Part shown: one piece after another, positions 1-7,905 of the stretch
How positions within the stretch are numbered: the stretch's first letter is position 1
Layout of the letters: every line of letters begins with the position of its first letter
The notes under the pieces: model-generated
The model's database searches: none
The model's input: only the letters and a program-made list of their open reading frames with translations
What the model was told of the DNA's origin: nothing
Made by a program: the position numbers and the translations under genes
NCBI GenBank assembly: GCA_002841945.1
Contig: PHBI01000084.1
Coordinates: 1-35,197 of the forward strand
DNA: 35,197 nucleotides
Reading direction: 5' to 3'
From: Deltaproteobacteria bacterium HGW-Deltaproteobacteria-14
GTDB taxonomy: Bacteria > Myxococcota_A > UBA9042 > PHBI01

Positions 1-223
1 CCTGGGGGTCGCTCGCGCTGCGCGCGACGGCGTCGGCGACGCGCGCGACCTGCGCGCTGCCGTCGCCCTCGACCACCGGCACGCCCAGCGCCTCGAGGCG
101 CGTGTGGCCGCACCCGCCGAGGGCCACGACAGCCACCAGCGTCAGCGACGACGCCCACCGCGGGGCGGCGGGCGTCGACGAGGCCCGTTCGGGGCGGAGG
201 GGCTCGGGCGCGGCGAACTTCAT
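1..223 (-). CDS. Partial lipoprotein, 5' part only
   Basis: An uninterrupted reading frame enters from the left edge on the minus strand. It starts at an ATG at 223 and runs 74 codons without a stop. Residues 26-37 are hydrophobic and end in a lipobox (ALGGC), with the acylated Cys at about residue 38. The N-terminal region before the hydrophobic stretch is long and rich in Pro and Ser, so the true start may lie further in. After the Cys the protein is an ordinary hydrophilic mix (LEALGVPVVEGDGS). It lies 79 bases downstream of hemB on the same strand and may be cotranscribed. The C-terminal domain is outside the window, so the function is unknown. A membrane lipoprotein is inferred from the signal alone. 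Confidence 0.55.
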   Translation of the reverse strand, partial: MKFAAPEPLRPERASSTPAAPRWASSLTLVAVVALGGCGHTRLEALGVPVVEGDGSAQVARVADAVARSASDPQ

Positions 224-302
224 CCGCCCACGCTATGCGCGGGGCGGCGCCGGGACAAGCGCGGTCCCGCCGGCCTGGCGACGGGATCCGGCCCCGACGG
301 GG

Positions 303-1274
303 CTACTTCAACAGCTCGCAGGCCCGCGGCGCGAAGTAGGTCAGGATCATGTCGGCGCCGGCGCGCTTGATGCCGACGAGCGACTCGAGGGTGGCCCGGT
401 CGAGATCCAGCCAGCCGCGCTCGGCCGCCGCGTGGATCATGGCGTACTCGCCCGACACCTGGTAGGCGGCGAGCGGGAGATCGGTCTGCTCGCGGACGGC
501 CCGCACGATGTCGAGGTAGGGGCCGGCCGGCTTGACCATGACGATGTCGGCGCCCTCCTCCTCGTCGAGCAGGGCCTCGCGCAGGGCCTCGTTGAAGTTC
601 GCCGGATCCATCTGGTAGCTGCGCCGATCCCCGAAGGCGGGCGCGCTGTCGGCGGCGTCGCGGAACGGCCCGTAGAAGGCCGAGGCGTACTTGGCGGAGT
701 AGGCCATGATGGCCACGTCCTCGAAGCCCTCCTCGTCGAGCTGCTCGCGGATGAAGCCGACCCGGCCGTCCATCATGTCCGACGGGGCGACGACGTGGGC
801 GCCGGCGCGGGCGTGGGTGAGCGCCTCCTTGGCGAGCAGCTCGAGGGTCGGGTCGTTGAGGACCTCGCCCTTCTCCACGACGCCGCAGTGGCCGTGGTCG
901 GTGTACTCGCACATGCACACGTCGGTCATGATGACCATGCCCGGGACGGCCTTCGCGATGGCGCGGATCGTCTCCGGCACCGGCCCGTCCTTCTTGAAGG
1001 CGTGAGAGCCGGTCGCGTCCTTGGCCTCGGGGATGCCGAAGAGGATGACCGCCTTCACCCCGAGGTCCCACGCCCTGCGCGCCTCGTCCGCGGCGCGGTC
1101 CGCGGACCAGCGGGACTGGCCGGGCATCGACTTGATCGGCTGCTCCACGTGGGTCCCGGGGACCACGAAGAGCGGCCAGATGAAGTCGGCCGGTGTGAGG
1201 ATGGTCTCGCGCACGAGCGCCCGGAGGGCTTCGGTCTTGCGCAGGCGGCGGGGGCGTGATTCTGGAAAGGCCAT
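303..1274 (-). CDS. hemB: Porphobilinogen synthase (delta-aminolevulinic acid dehydratase)
   Basis: It condenses two 5-aminolevulinate molecules to porphobilinogen, the second committed step of tetrapyrrole (haem, cobalamin) synthesis, in the cytoplasm. The 323-residue length is normal for the family. The zinc-site cysteines appear as DVCMCEYTDHGHCG (C120, C122, C130), so this is the zinc-dependent type. The two Schiff-base lysines are in MAYSAKYASAFYGPFR (K195) and VMVKPAGPYLDI (K248). The C-terminal motif GADMILTYFAPRACELLK is typical. The ATG at 1274 gives a standard N-terminus (RLRKTEALRALVRET). The gene faces away from the antiporter operon across a 215-base gap. Identification is firm. 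Confidence 0.97.
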   Translation of the reverse strand: MAFPESRPRRLRKTEALRALVRETILTPADFIWPLFVVPGTHVEQPIKSMPGQSRWSADRAADEARRAWDLGVKAVILFGIPEAKDATGSHAFKKDGPVPETIRAIAKAVPGMVIMTDVCMCEYTDHGHCGVVEKGEVLNDPTLELLAKEALTHARAGAHVVAPSDMMDGRVGFIREQLDEEGFEDVAIMAYSAKYASAFYGPFRDAADSAPAFGDRRSYQMDPANFNEALREALLDEEEGADIVMVKPAGPYLDIVRAVREQTDLPLAAYQVSGEYAMIHAAAERGWLDLDRATLESLVGIKRAGADMILTYFAPRACELLK

Positions 1275-1489
1275 GCCGCGGTGCTACCCGAGCGCCCGGC
1301 TCGACGTCAAGCCTCATGCACCGCAACACGACGCTGGACGCCTCGAAACAAACGCGATGTTCTCGCTATGTTGCAACGCACCAATGCTCGCCGGCGACGC
1401 CAGTCCCGGTTGGCATCCGCCCCCACTTCGGCCATCATCCGGGCCCGTATCACCGCCGCCCTGCGCGCGGCATCGCCGTCCCGGGTCGG
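1275..1489. other. Divergent intergenic region between hemB and the antiporter operon
   Basis: These 215 bases must hold the promoters for both hemB (minus) and the antiporter operon (plus). The part around 1345-1385 is less GC-rich than its surroundings (AAACAAACGCGATGTTCTCG), as expected near a promoter, but I find no pair of hexamers I would defend. The plus-strand frame of the first antiporter gene stays open through this region. The encoded stretch is Arg/Pro/His-rich with no family resemblance, so I treat it as non-coding. Confidence 0.4.
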
Positions 1490-2779
1490 ATGGATCCACC
1501 TCTCATCCTGATCATCGTGCTCACCTTCGCGTTCGCGGCCACCCGCCTCGAGCGCGCGTTCCTCGGTGGGCGCACGAACCTGCTGGCGAGCCTCCAGTAC
1601 GTCCTGATCGGCGTCCTGGTCGGCCCCCTCGGCTTGGCGTTGCTCGACGGCGAGCGCCTGGCCAGCCTGGAGCCGCTGCTGGCGGTGGTCACGGGCTTCG
1701 TGGGCTTCCTCGTGGGCCTGTCGCTCGACCTCCGCAGCCTGCGCCAGCGCCCGGCGGGCACCTTCACCTTCGGGCTCGTGACCGGCCTGATCACCGCGAC
1801 CCTGGTCGGCGGGCTCGCCTGGGTCGCGCTGTCGAGCTTCCCGACCCCCTCCCTGGCGGACGCCACGCCGGCCGCCCTCGCCCTGGCCGCGGCCACCCTC
1901 GGGCTCGGCGCCATCATCACCGCCGTCGAGTCCCTCGAGAGCGGGATCCTCGCCGCCCGCGCCGACGGCCCGGTGAGTCGGCTGCTGCCGATCGCCGCCC
2001 AGACCCTGCGCGCGGTCGCCATCATCGGCTTCGGCCTGGCGCTCGCCAGCGACCGCGCCAGCTCCGACGCGGGAGGGCTGCCGGTCCTGTCGTGGGACGG
2101 CATCGCGGTCGGCGCGGGCCTCGGCCTCGCCTTCATCTTCCACGTCTTCGTCGGCCACGAGCGCGACGAGAAGAAGCTCTTCCTCGCGACCATCGGCGTC
2201 GTCGCGCTCGCGAGCGGCGTCGCTCACGCGCTGCAGTTCTCGGCCCTGTTCGTGAACCTGGTCGCCGGGATGGCGGTCGCGAACGTGTCCCGGGCCGCCC
2301 CGGCGCTGCTGCGCGCCGACGTGCGCCTGCGCCGCCCGCTCTTCGTGGTGCTGCTGCTGCTCGCCGGCGCCGGCTGGCAGCCCCCGCCGGGGATCCTGTG
2401 GGTCATCCCCGCCGGCTACCTCGTGCTCCGCGCCCTGGCGCTGCGCGTCGGCGCGCGCGCCGCGGTCGCGTTCACCGCGGCCGACATCGACGCCGACACC
2501 CCACACCTCGGGGACGCCCTGCTCGGCCAGGGAGCCCTCGCCGCCGCCGTCGCCGAGAACTACGCGATGGTGTCCGATGGCGGGTCCCTCGCCTCGGTCG
2601 TCGTCACCACGCTGCTCGTCGGCGCCGCCGTCAACGACCTGTGGTACGCCCCCGCCCTGCGCAGCGTGCTGCAGAAGGCGGGCGAGTGCGGGCGCCTCCC
2701 CGACGCCGACGCCCCCGTCCCCGCCGCCCCCGTCCCCGCGCCAGCCCCGGCGGCCCAGGCCCCGCCGACGGCCCCATGA
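1490..2779 (+). CDS. Cation/proton antiporter-like membrane protein, apparently without the catalytic Asp
   Basis: A 429-residue integral membrane protein with about 10-12 hydrophobic segments, beginning MDPPLILIIVLTFAFAA. The topology and spacing resemble CPA-type Na+/H+ exchangers, and it looks like a distant paralogue of the N-terminal half of the next protein. In CPA transporters the helix after the ESG-like loop carries an essential Asp. Aligned by eye, that position is Arg174 (in QTLRAVAII) here, whereas the next protein has K215-D216 (FAVFKDVV). It may therefore be a non-transporting partner subunit. The tail (about 405-429) is Pro/Ala-rich. The ATG at 1490 was chosen because the first membrane helix starts right after it; no strong ribosome-binding site precedes it. 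Its stop overlaps the next start by 4 bases (ATGA). Membrane transport fold is likely; activity is inferred to be weak or absent. Confidence 0.7.
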   Translation: MDPPLILIIVLTFAFAATRLERAFLGGRTNLLASLQYVLIGVLVGPLGLALLDGERLASLEPLLAVVTGFVGFLVGLSLDLRSLRQRPAGTFTFGLVTGLITATLVGGLAWVALSSFPTPSLADATPAALALAAATLGLGAIITAVESLESGILAARADGPVSRLLPIAAQTLRAVAIIGFGLALASDRASSDAGGLPVLSWDGIAVGAGLGLAFIFHVFVGHERDEKKLFLATIGVVALASGVAHALQFSALFVNLVAGMAVANVSRAAPALLRADVRLRRPLFVVLLLLAGAGWQPPPGILWVIPAGYLVLRALALRVGARAAVAFTAADIDADTPHLGDALLGQGALAAAVAENYAMVSDGGSLASVVVTTLLVGAAVNDLWYAPALRSVLQKAGECGRLPDADAPVPAAPVPAPAPAAQAPPTAP

Positions 2780-5700
2780 ACGACACCCTCCGAAAGATCC
2801 TCGGCGGACGCGCCGTCAAGGGCGTCTTCGTCCTGGGGCTGCTCATCGCGGCGATGGCCGCGATGCTCACCCTGCGCGCCAGCGTCGGCGTGTCCGCCGG
2901 GGTGACCTTCGCGGCCATCGGCTTCGTGGTGCTCGCCGCCTACGCCATGGCCGAGCTGGCGTCGACCGTGGGCCTCCCGCGCGTGACCGGCTACATCCTC
3001 GCCGGCATCGGCCTCGGCCCCTCCGCCGCCGAGCTCATGGGGATCGCGGAGCCGCTCATCCCGCGCTCGGTCGTCGTGGACATGCGCGTCTTCAACGAGC
3101 TCGCGCTGGCGTTGATCGCCCTCGAGGCGGGGCTCGAGCTCGACCTCGGCGCCATCCGCCGCTTCAAGCGCACCCTCGCCTCCATCATCCTCTTCAAGAT
3201 CCCGCTCGCCTGGCTCTTCGTCGGCGGCGCCTTCGTGCTGCTCGCCGCCACCGTCTTCCCGGTCGCCTCGAGCGGGAACCTCATGGATCTGGTGGCGATC
3301 GGCCTGGTCCTCGGCGCCCTCGCCGTGGGCACCTCCCCTGCGGTCAGCGTCGCCGTGATCTCGGAGTCGGGGATCAAGGGCAAGATCTCCGATCTCATCC
3401 TGAGCTTCGCCGTCTTCAAGGACGTCGTTATGGTCGTGATGCTCGCGATCGGCCTGGCCGTCGCGCGCATCCTCGTGACCGACGGGGCGTCCTTCGACGG
3501 CGCCATCGTCGCCGACCTCGGCGCTCGCATCCTCGCCAGCGTCTTCGTCGGGCTCCTCCTCGGCGCCGCGCTCATCGCCTGGATGCGCTGGGTCCGCTGG
3601 GAGCTCATCCTGATCCTGCTGGTCATCGCCTACGGCATCAACCCCGTGGAGCACTGGATCGACCACACCCTCCACGTCCACATCAAGCCGCTGCTCGTCT
3701 TCATCACCGCCGGCTTCACGGTGGCCAACTTCTCCCGCTACGGCCACGACCTCCACAAGCCCCTCGGGATGCTGTCGCTGCCGGTCTTCGTCATCTTCTT
3801 CACCACCGCCGGCGCCGGGCTCGAGCTCACCACGATGCTCTCCGTGCTGCCCCTGGCCGCCTCGCTCTTCGTCATCCGCGCCGCGATGATGTACGTCGCG
3901 ACGCGCCTCGGCGGACGCCTCGCCCGCGAGCCCCGCCCCTTCACCGACGTGCTGTGGCTCGGCTTCATCAGCCAGGCCGGGGTCGCCCTGGTGCTGCTGG
4001 CCATCGCGGTCGGCGAGCTCGAGCACGCGACCCCGGTGCTCGCCGAGGATCTCCGCCAGGTCGCCTTCGCCCTGATCGCGCTCAACCTGCTGGTCGGCCC
4101 GGTGCTGCTCCGCATCGCGCTGCGCAGGGGCGCCGCCGCCACCGCCGCGGGGACCGCGAAGCGGGGTTCAGAGCCAGCGATCATGCCGCTGGTGGCAGCC
4201 GAACCGAAGGTCGCCGCGCCGGTCCCCCCGCCCGACGATCCCACTCTGCAGCGATGCTACGTCGACGTCACCGCGCTGGTCGACGCCACGGTGGGCGCGG
4301 CGAGCCGCGACGCCATCGGCCGCTGGCGCGAGGCGGCCCTCGCGCGGCTTGACGCGCGCGATCCCCTCGACGCCCTGGAGCCGGTGGCGATCGCCCCCTT
4401 CGGCGACGCCCTGCACGCCCTGGCGCAGCGGGTGCGAGACGCCCTCATCGCCCTGCCGGTGACGGCGATGGCCGCGCTCACCCCCGAGCACCTCACCCCG
4501 CACCTGGAGATCCCGGCCCACGGGCGGCTCGCCCTGGCCTGGACGCGGCTGCGGTACGCCCTCGGGCGTCGGCAGCGGCGGCTCGGGCTGCGCTCAATGG
4601 CGCGGGCCAAGGTCGAGGGGCGGCTGGTGGTGGCGCTGTCGGAGCTGCTCGGCGCCATCGGGCGCGCCGAGGCGCGGCGCCTCGACACCCTCGACCGCGC
4701 GCAGCGCGAGGCGCGGGGCGACGCGGAGCCGGCTGGGCCGAACCACGCGGAGGCGCGGGCCGACATCGAGCGGCGCGCCGCCGCGCTCGAGTCGGAGCTC
4801 GCGAGCGAGGCCCAACGGACCCTGGCGGAGCTGTCCTTCGCCCTCAGGTTCGCGGGCACGCCAACGGTGCGACGCGACGAGGTCCGCTACTCGCGGGTGG
4901 CCGCCCGGGTCGACGGGGCGATGGGGACGCTGCAGCGCCAGGGAGCCCGGTGGGACGAGGCGATCCTGCGGATCGCGCGCCGCGCGAACCTGCGCGCCCG
5001 GCTCTTGGCGGCGGAGCACACGATCCAGGTACACGCCCGCGAGACCCTGGCGATCTGGGAGACCCAGCAGCGGGGCGCCGTCCTGGCCCTGCTCGAGGAC
5101 CTGTCGGGCTGCCTCGCCCGCGCCCGCGACGCGCTCGAGCCCGCGGAGACCGGGATCCGCGCGGAGCACGCGTGCGAGTCGATCGCCCCCACCCTGGCGG
5201 CCCTCGACGCCGAGATCGACGGCCGCATCGTCCCGGCGATGGCCGAGATCCGCCTGGTCTCGGAGGACCGGGCGATGCTCGGGGCGATCGAGGCGACGGT
5301 GCGCGAGGCGGTGCCGCAGCAGCCAGAGAGCGTCGAGCTGGCGCTGACCGGGCTCGACCTCGACGGGGTGCGGGTGCCCGCCGACATCCCCGGCGAGAGC
5401 AAGCCGGTGGCCGCGACCATCGCGAAGCACCTGACCGGGGAGCTGACCTGGAGCCTGACCGAGACGCGGGCGAGCGACGAGGAGATCGTGTCGCGGGTCG
5501 CGCAGCGGGTGGTCGAGATCGGCGGCGGCGCGACCATCGGGCTCAACGCCGGCGTGCAGGAGCTGCGCGACCGCGAGGCCGACGATCCGCACCTGGGCGC
5601 GCGCATCGTGGGGTTCGCGCGCGAGTCCCTGGGCCGCGCCGCGCGGGTCACCGAGCGCCTCCGCAGCGAGGTCGAGGAGCAGCTCGACGGCATCCCGAGC

Positions 5701-7119
5701 GACGTGACGAGCTCCCTCGACGACGCCTTCGCGCGCATCTATCAGCGCCTCCTCGGCGAGCCGGACGACCGCGAGGCGCACCCCGCGGTCGGCCACGACG
5801 AGCACCTGCGGCGAGCGCTCAGGCGCGCCTGGACGCGCATCGGGCGCCGCGTGTCACGGGCCCGCGGGAGCGTCGGCGCGCTCTATCGGCGCTTCGCGGG
5901 CAGCGAGCTGGCCCGGCGCGCGCGGGTGCGCTCCGGCTTCGAGCGGTGGGACCCCGCGCGCATGAGCGAAGACGTGCTGGCGCTCGAGCCCTCCCACGCC
6001 CAGCTCGAGCGGATGCCCTACGTCCTGGCGCGGCTCTTCACGCCGAACACCCTCGACTCGCACCACCTGCTCGGCGGGATGGCGGACGAGGTGGCGATCC
6101 TGCGCGCGGCCCACGCCCGCTTCACCGCGGGGACGCCGGTCGCGGTGCTGGTGCGCGGGGCCGCGGGCTCGGGCAAGACCAGCATGGCCCGGGTCGCGCT
6201 CAAGGCGCTGGCGGGCCGCGACCTGGTCGACATCGGGCTCGACGCCGACCACCGCAGCGAGACGGCGCTGTCGGAGGCGCTGGTGGCCCACGGCGGCCGC
6301 CTCACCGCACACACCTTCGAGGCCGTGAGCCGCGCGCTCAGAGACGCCGACCGCCGGGTCGTGGTGCTCGATGGGCTCGAGCAGGTCTTCGTCCGGACGG
6401 CGGACGGCCTCGAGCTGGTCCGCGGGCTCCTGCGGGTCATCAGCGCCACCCGGCGCGACGTGATGTGGGTGGTCAGCGTCGACGAGCCCACCGCGCGCCT
6501 GCTCGAGCCCCTGTGCGACCTGCCGGGCTACTTCACCGACCACGTGACCCTCGCGCCCCAGAGCGCGGCGGCGCTGGGCGCGCTGATCGAGGCGCGCTGC
6601 CGGCTCAGTGGCTTCGACGTGGCCTGGCCGGCGGAGGCGCCCGCGGAGCGGCGCTGGTGGCGGCGCCTCTCCCGGCGCCGATCGACGCCGACCGAGCAGC
6701 GGCAGCGGTTTCTGCGCGAGCTCGCCGCGCTCAGCGGCGGCAACATCCGCGACGCCCTGACGCTGTTCGTCAACGCCATCGAGGACGTCGGGCCCGAGGA
6801 GATCCGCCTCGCGCCGCTCACCGCCCCGAGCCTCAGCTGGTTCGATCAGCTCGGCCGCGACGCCCACCGGCTACTGGCGGCGTGCGTCATTTGCGGGACG
6901 CTGAGCCTGAGGGAGGCCCGCGAGGTGCTGCTCCTGCCGCGCGAGCGCGTGGCCTCGGCGTGCGCGCGGCTGGTCGGAGCTGGGCTGCTGGTGCCGGCCG
7001 GGCGGGACGCCGAGCGGCTGACCGTGCGACCGCACATCTGGAGACGCGTGGTCGACCTCCTGATTGAGAGAAACCTCATCGCGAACTCGATTCCGCAACG
7101 CACAAAAGTGGAGCGCTGA
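2776..7119 (+). CDS. CPA2-type cation/proton antiporter fused to a helical region and a P-loop NTPase
   Basis: A 1447-residue fusion protein. Residues about 13-450 form an Na+/H+ or K+/H+ exchanger-like membrane domain (TGYILAGIGLGPSAAEL; VISESGIKGKISD; FKDVVMVV with candidate catalytic D216; FISQAGVALVLLAIAVG). A Pro-rich linker (about 455-480) leads into roughly 600 residues of charged, mostly helical sequence without recognisable motifs. A P-loop NTPase follows, with Walker A GAAGSGKT at 1128-1135, Walker B VVVLDGLEQ (D1199, E1202) and a sensor-like MWVVSVDEP. LSGGNIRDAL and a C-terminal winged-helix-like segment recall AAA+ Orc/Cdc6- or STAND-type ATPases. Typical CPA2 proteins end in RCK domains of about 600 residues in total, so both the length and an ATPase in place of RCK are unusual. 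Its start overlaps the upstream stop (ATGA), and mscS starts on the base after its stop. An NTP-gated ion exchanger is inferred. Confidence 0.8.
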   Translation: MNDTLRKILGGRAVKGVFVLGLLIAAMAAMLTLRASVGVSAGVTFAAIGFVVLAAYAMAELASTVGLPRVTGYILAGIGLGPSAAELMGIAEPLIPRSVVVDMRVFNELALALIALEAGLELDLGAIRRFKRTLASIILFKIPLAWLFVGGAFVLLAATVFPVASSGNLMDLVAIGLVLGALAVGTSPAVSVAVISESGIKGKISDLILSFAVFKDVVMVVMLAIGLAVARILVTDGASFDGAIVADLGARILASVFVGLLLGAALIAWMRWVRWELILILLVIAYGINPVEHWIDHTLHVHIKPLLVFITAGFTVANFSRYGHDLHKPLGMLSLPVFVIFFTTAGAGLELTTMLSVLPLAASLFVIRAAMMYVATRLGGRLAREPRPFTDVLWLGFISQAGVALVLLAIAVGELEHATPVLAEDLRQVAFALIALNLLVGPVLLRIALRRGAAATAAGTAKRGSEPAIMPLVAAEPKVAAPVPPPDDPTLQRCYVDVTALVDATVGAASRDAIGRWREAALARLDARDPLDALEPVAIAPFGDALHALAQRVRDALIALPVTAMAALTPEHLTPHLEIPAHGRLALAWTRLRYALGRRQRRLGLRSMARAKVEGRLVVALSELLGAIGRAEARRLDTLDRAQREARGDAEPAGPNHAEARADIERRAAALESELASEAQRTLAELSFALRFAGTPTVRRDEVRYSRVAARVDGAMGTLQRQGARWDEAILRIARRANLRARLLAAEHTIQVHARETLAIWETQQRGAVLALLEDLSGCLARARDALEPAETGIRAEHACESIAPTLAALDAEIDGRIVPAMAEIRLVSEDRAMLGAIEATVREAVPQQPESVELALTGLDLDGVRVPADIPGESKPVAATIAKHLTGELTWSLTETRASDEEIVSRVAQRVVEIGGGATIGLNAGVQELRDREADDPHLGARIVGFARESLGRAARVTERLRSEVEEQLDGIPSDVTSSLDDAFARIYQRLLGEPDDREAHPAVGHDEHLRRALRRAWTRIGRRVSRARGSVGALYRRFAGSELARRARVRSGFERWDPARMSEDVLALEPSHAQLERMPYVLARLFTPNTLDSHHLLGGMADEVAILRAAHARFTAGTPVAVLVRGAAGSGKTSMARVALKALAGRDLVDIGLDADHRSETALSEALVAHGGRLTAHTFEAVSRALRDADRRVVVLDGLEQVFVRTADGLELVRGLLRVISATRRDVMWVVSVDEPTARLLEPLCDLPGYFTDHVTLAPQSAAALGALIEARCRLSGFDVAWPAEAPAERRWWRRLSRRRSTPTEQRQRFLRELAALSGGNIRDALTLFVNAIEDVGPEEIRLAPLTAPSLSWFDQLGRDAHRLLAACVICGTLSLREAREVLLLPRERVASACARLVGAGLLVPAGRDAERLTVRPHIWRRVVDLLIERNLIANSIPQRTKVER

Positions 7120-7905
7120 GTGCTGCTCGAGTGGCCGATCCTGCTGACGTTGATCCGGCTCGCGATCGCCGCGCCGGCGGCCTGGGCGATCGCCTGGGCG
7201 TGGTCGCGGACGCTGCGCTTCGCCTGGTCGTCGGGCCTCGATCCGCGTCACCGGCTGGCGTTCACGGTGGCGCCGCTGCGGCTGATGCTGGGGGTGACGG
7301 TGGTGGGGCTGGCGCTCGGTCCGCTCGAGCCGACGGAGACGCCGGCGTCGGTCGCGATCCTGGGGGTGTCGTTGGCGCTCATCGGGGTGATCGCCTACGC
7401 GGACCTGCGCGACATCGCCTCGGGGCTCGCGCTGAGCTTCCGGCGGCCGTTCACCATCGGCGATCAGGTGGGGACGGACGCCGTGATCGGGCAGGTCATG
7501 GAGCTCGGCCTGACCCGGGTTCAGCTGCGGACGCCCGACGGGGGGATCGTCGACGTCCCCAACCGCCACCTGGCGTCGAGTCGGGTGCGGATGAGCGCGG
7601 CGAGCAGCCGCGCGCTCCCGATCGAGGTGGACGTGGTGGTGCCGGCGGGGCGCGATCTCATCGAGCTGATCGGGGCGCTGAGCGATCAGGTCTACCTGTC
7701 GGCCTACGTCGACGCCGCCGCGCCGGTCATCGTGGAGCTGCTCGACAGCGGGCACGCCCGGGTGCGGGCGACCCCGGTACACGCCGACGACACCGACGAG
7801 CTGCGCAGCGACATCACCGCCCGGGCGTGGGCGATCGGCGCGCGCAAGGGTCGCCGCGGGACGAACCGGGTTGTCCCGCCGCGAGAGCCGGCCGCGGGCG
7901 CCTGA
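7120..7905 (+). CDS. MscS-family small-conductance mechanosensitive channel
   Basis: A 261-residue protein with three hydrophobic segments in the first 100 residues, then the MscS pore-lining helix and beta domain: ADLRDIASGLALSFRRPFTIGDQV, followed by GQVMELGLTRVQLRTPDGG and VDVPNRHLASS. These match the conserved GL-FxRPFxxGDxV and PNxxL signatures. MscS channels release ions and small solutes on membrane tension, or on ligand binding in some subfamilies. The C-terminal region (about 165-261) is shorter than in E. coli MscS. The GTG start at 7120 directly follows the TGA of the antiporter-NTPase gene with no gap, so translation is probably coupled. It is the last gene of the operon. The family call is strong; what gates it is unknown. 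Confidence 0.88.
   Translation: MLLEWPILLTLIRLAIAAPAAWAIAWAWSRTLRFAWSSGLDPRHRLAFTVAPLRLMLGVTVVGLALGPLEPTETPASVAILGVSLALIGVIAYADLRDIASGLALSFRRPFTIGDQVGTDAVIGQVMELGLTRVQLRTPDGGIVDVPNRHLASSRVRMSAASSRALPIEVDVVVPAGRDLIELIGALSDQVYLSAYVDAAAPVIVELLDSGHARVRATPVHADDTDELRSDITARAWAIGARKGRRGTNRVVPPREPAAGA

Noticed and set aside
1021..2775. Possible extension of the antiporter-NTPase protein by 585 codons upstream
   Set aside because: The frame is open, but the encoded sequence is Arg/Pro-rich shadow coding of hemB and the first antiporter gene. The ATGA overlap and the first membrane helix fix the start at 2776.
2560..5805. Long open frames antisense to the antiporter-NTPase gene
   Set aside because: They have low-complexity Glu/Asp/Gly/Arg-rich products, typical of the antisense of GC-rich genes. 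The plus strand carries clear membrane and P-loop motifs.
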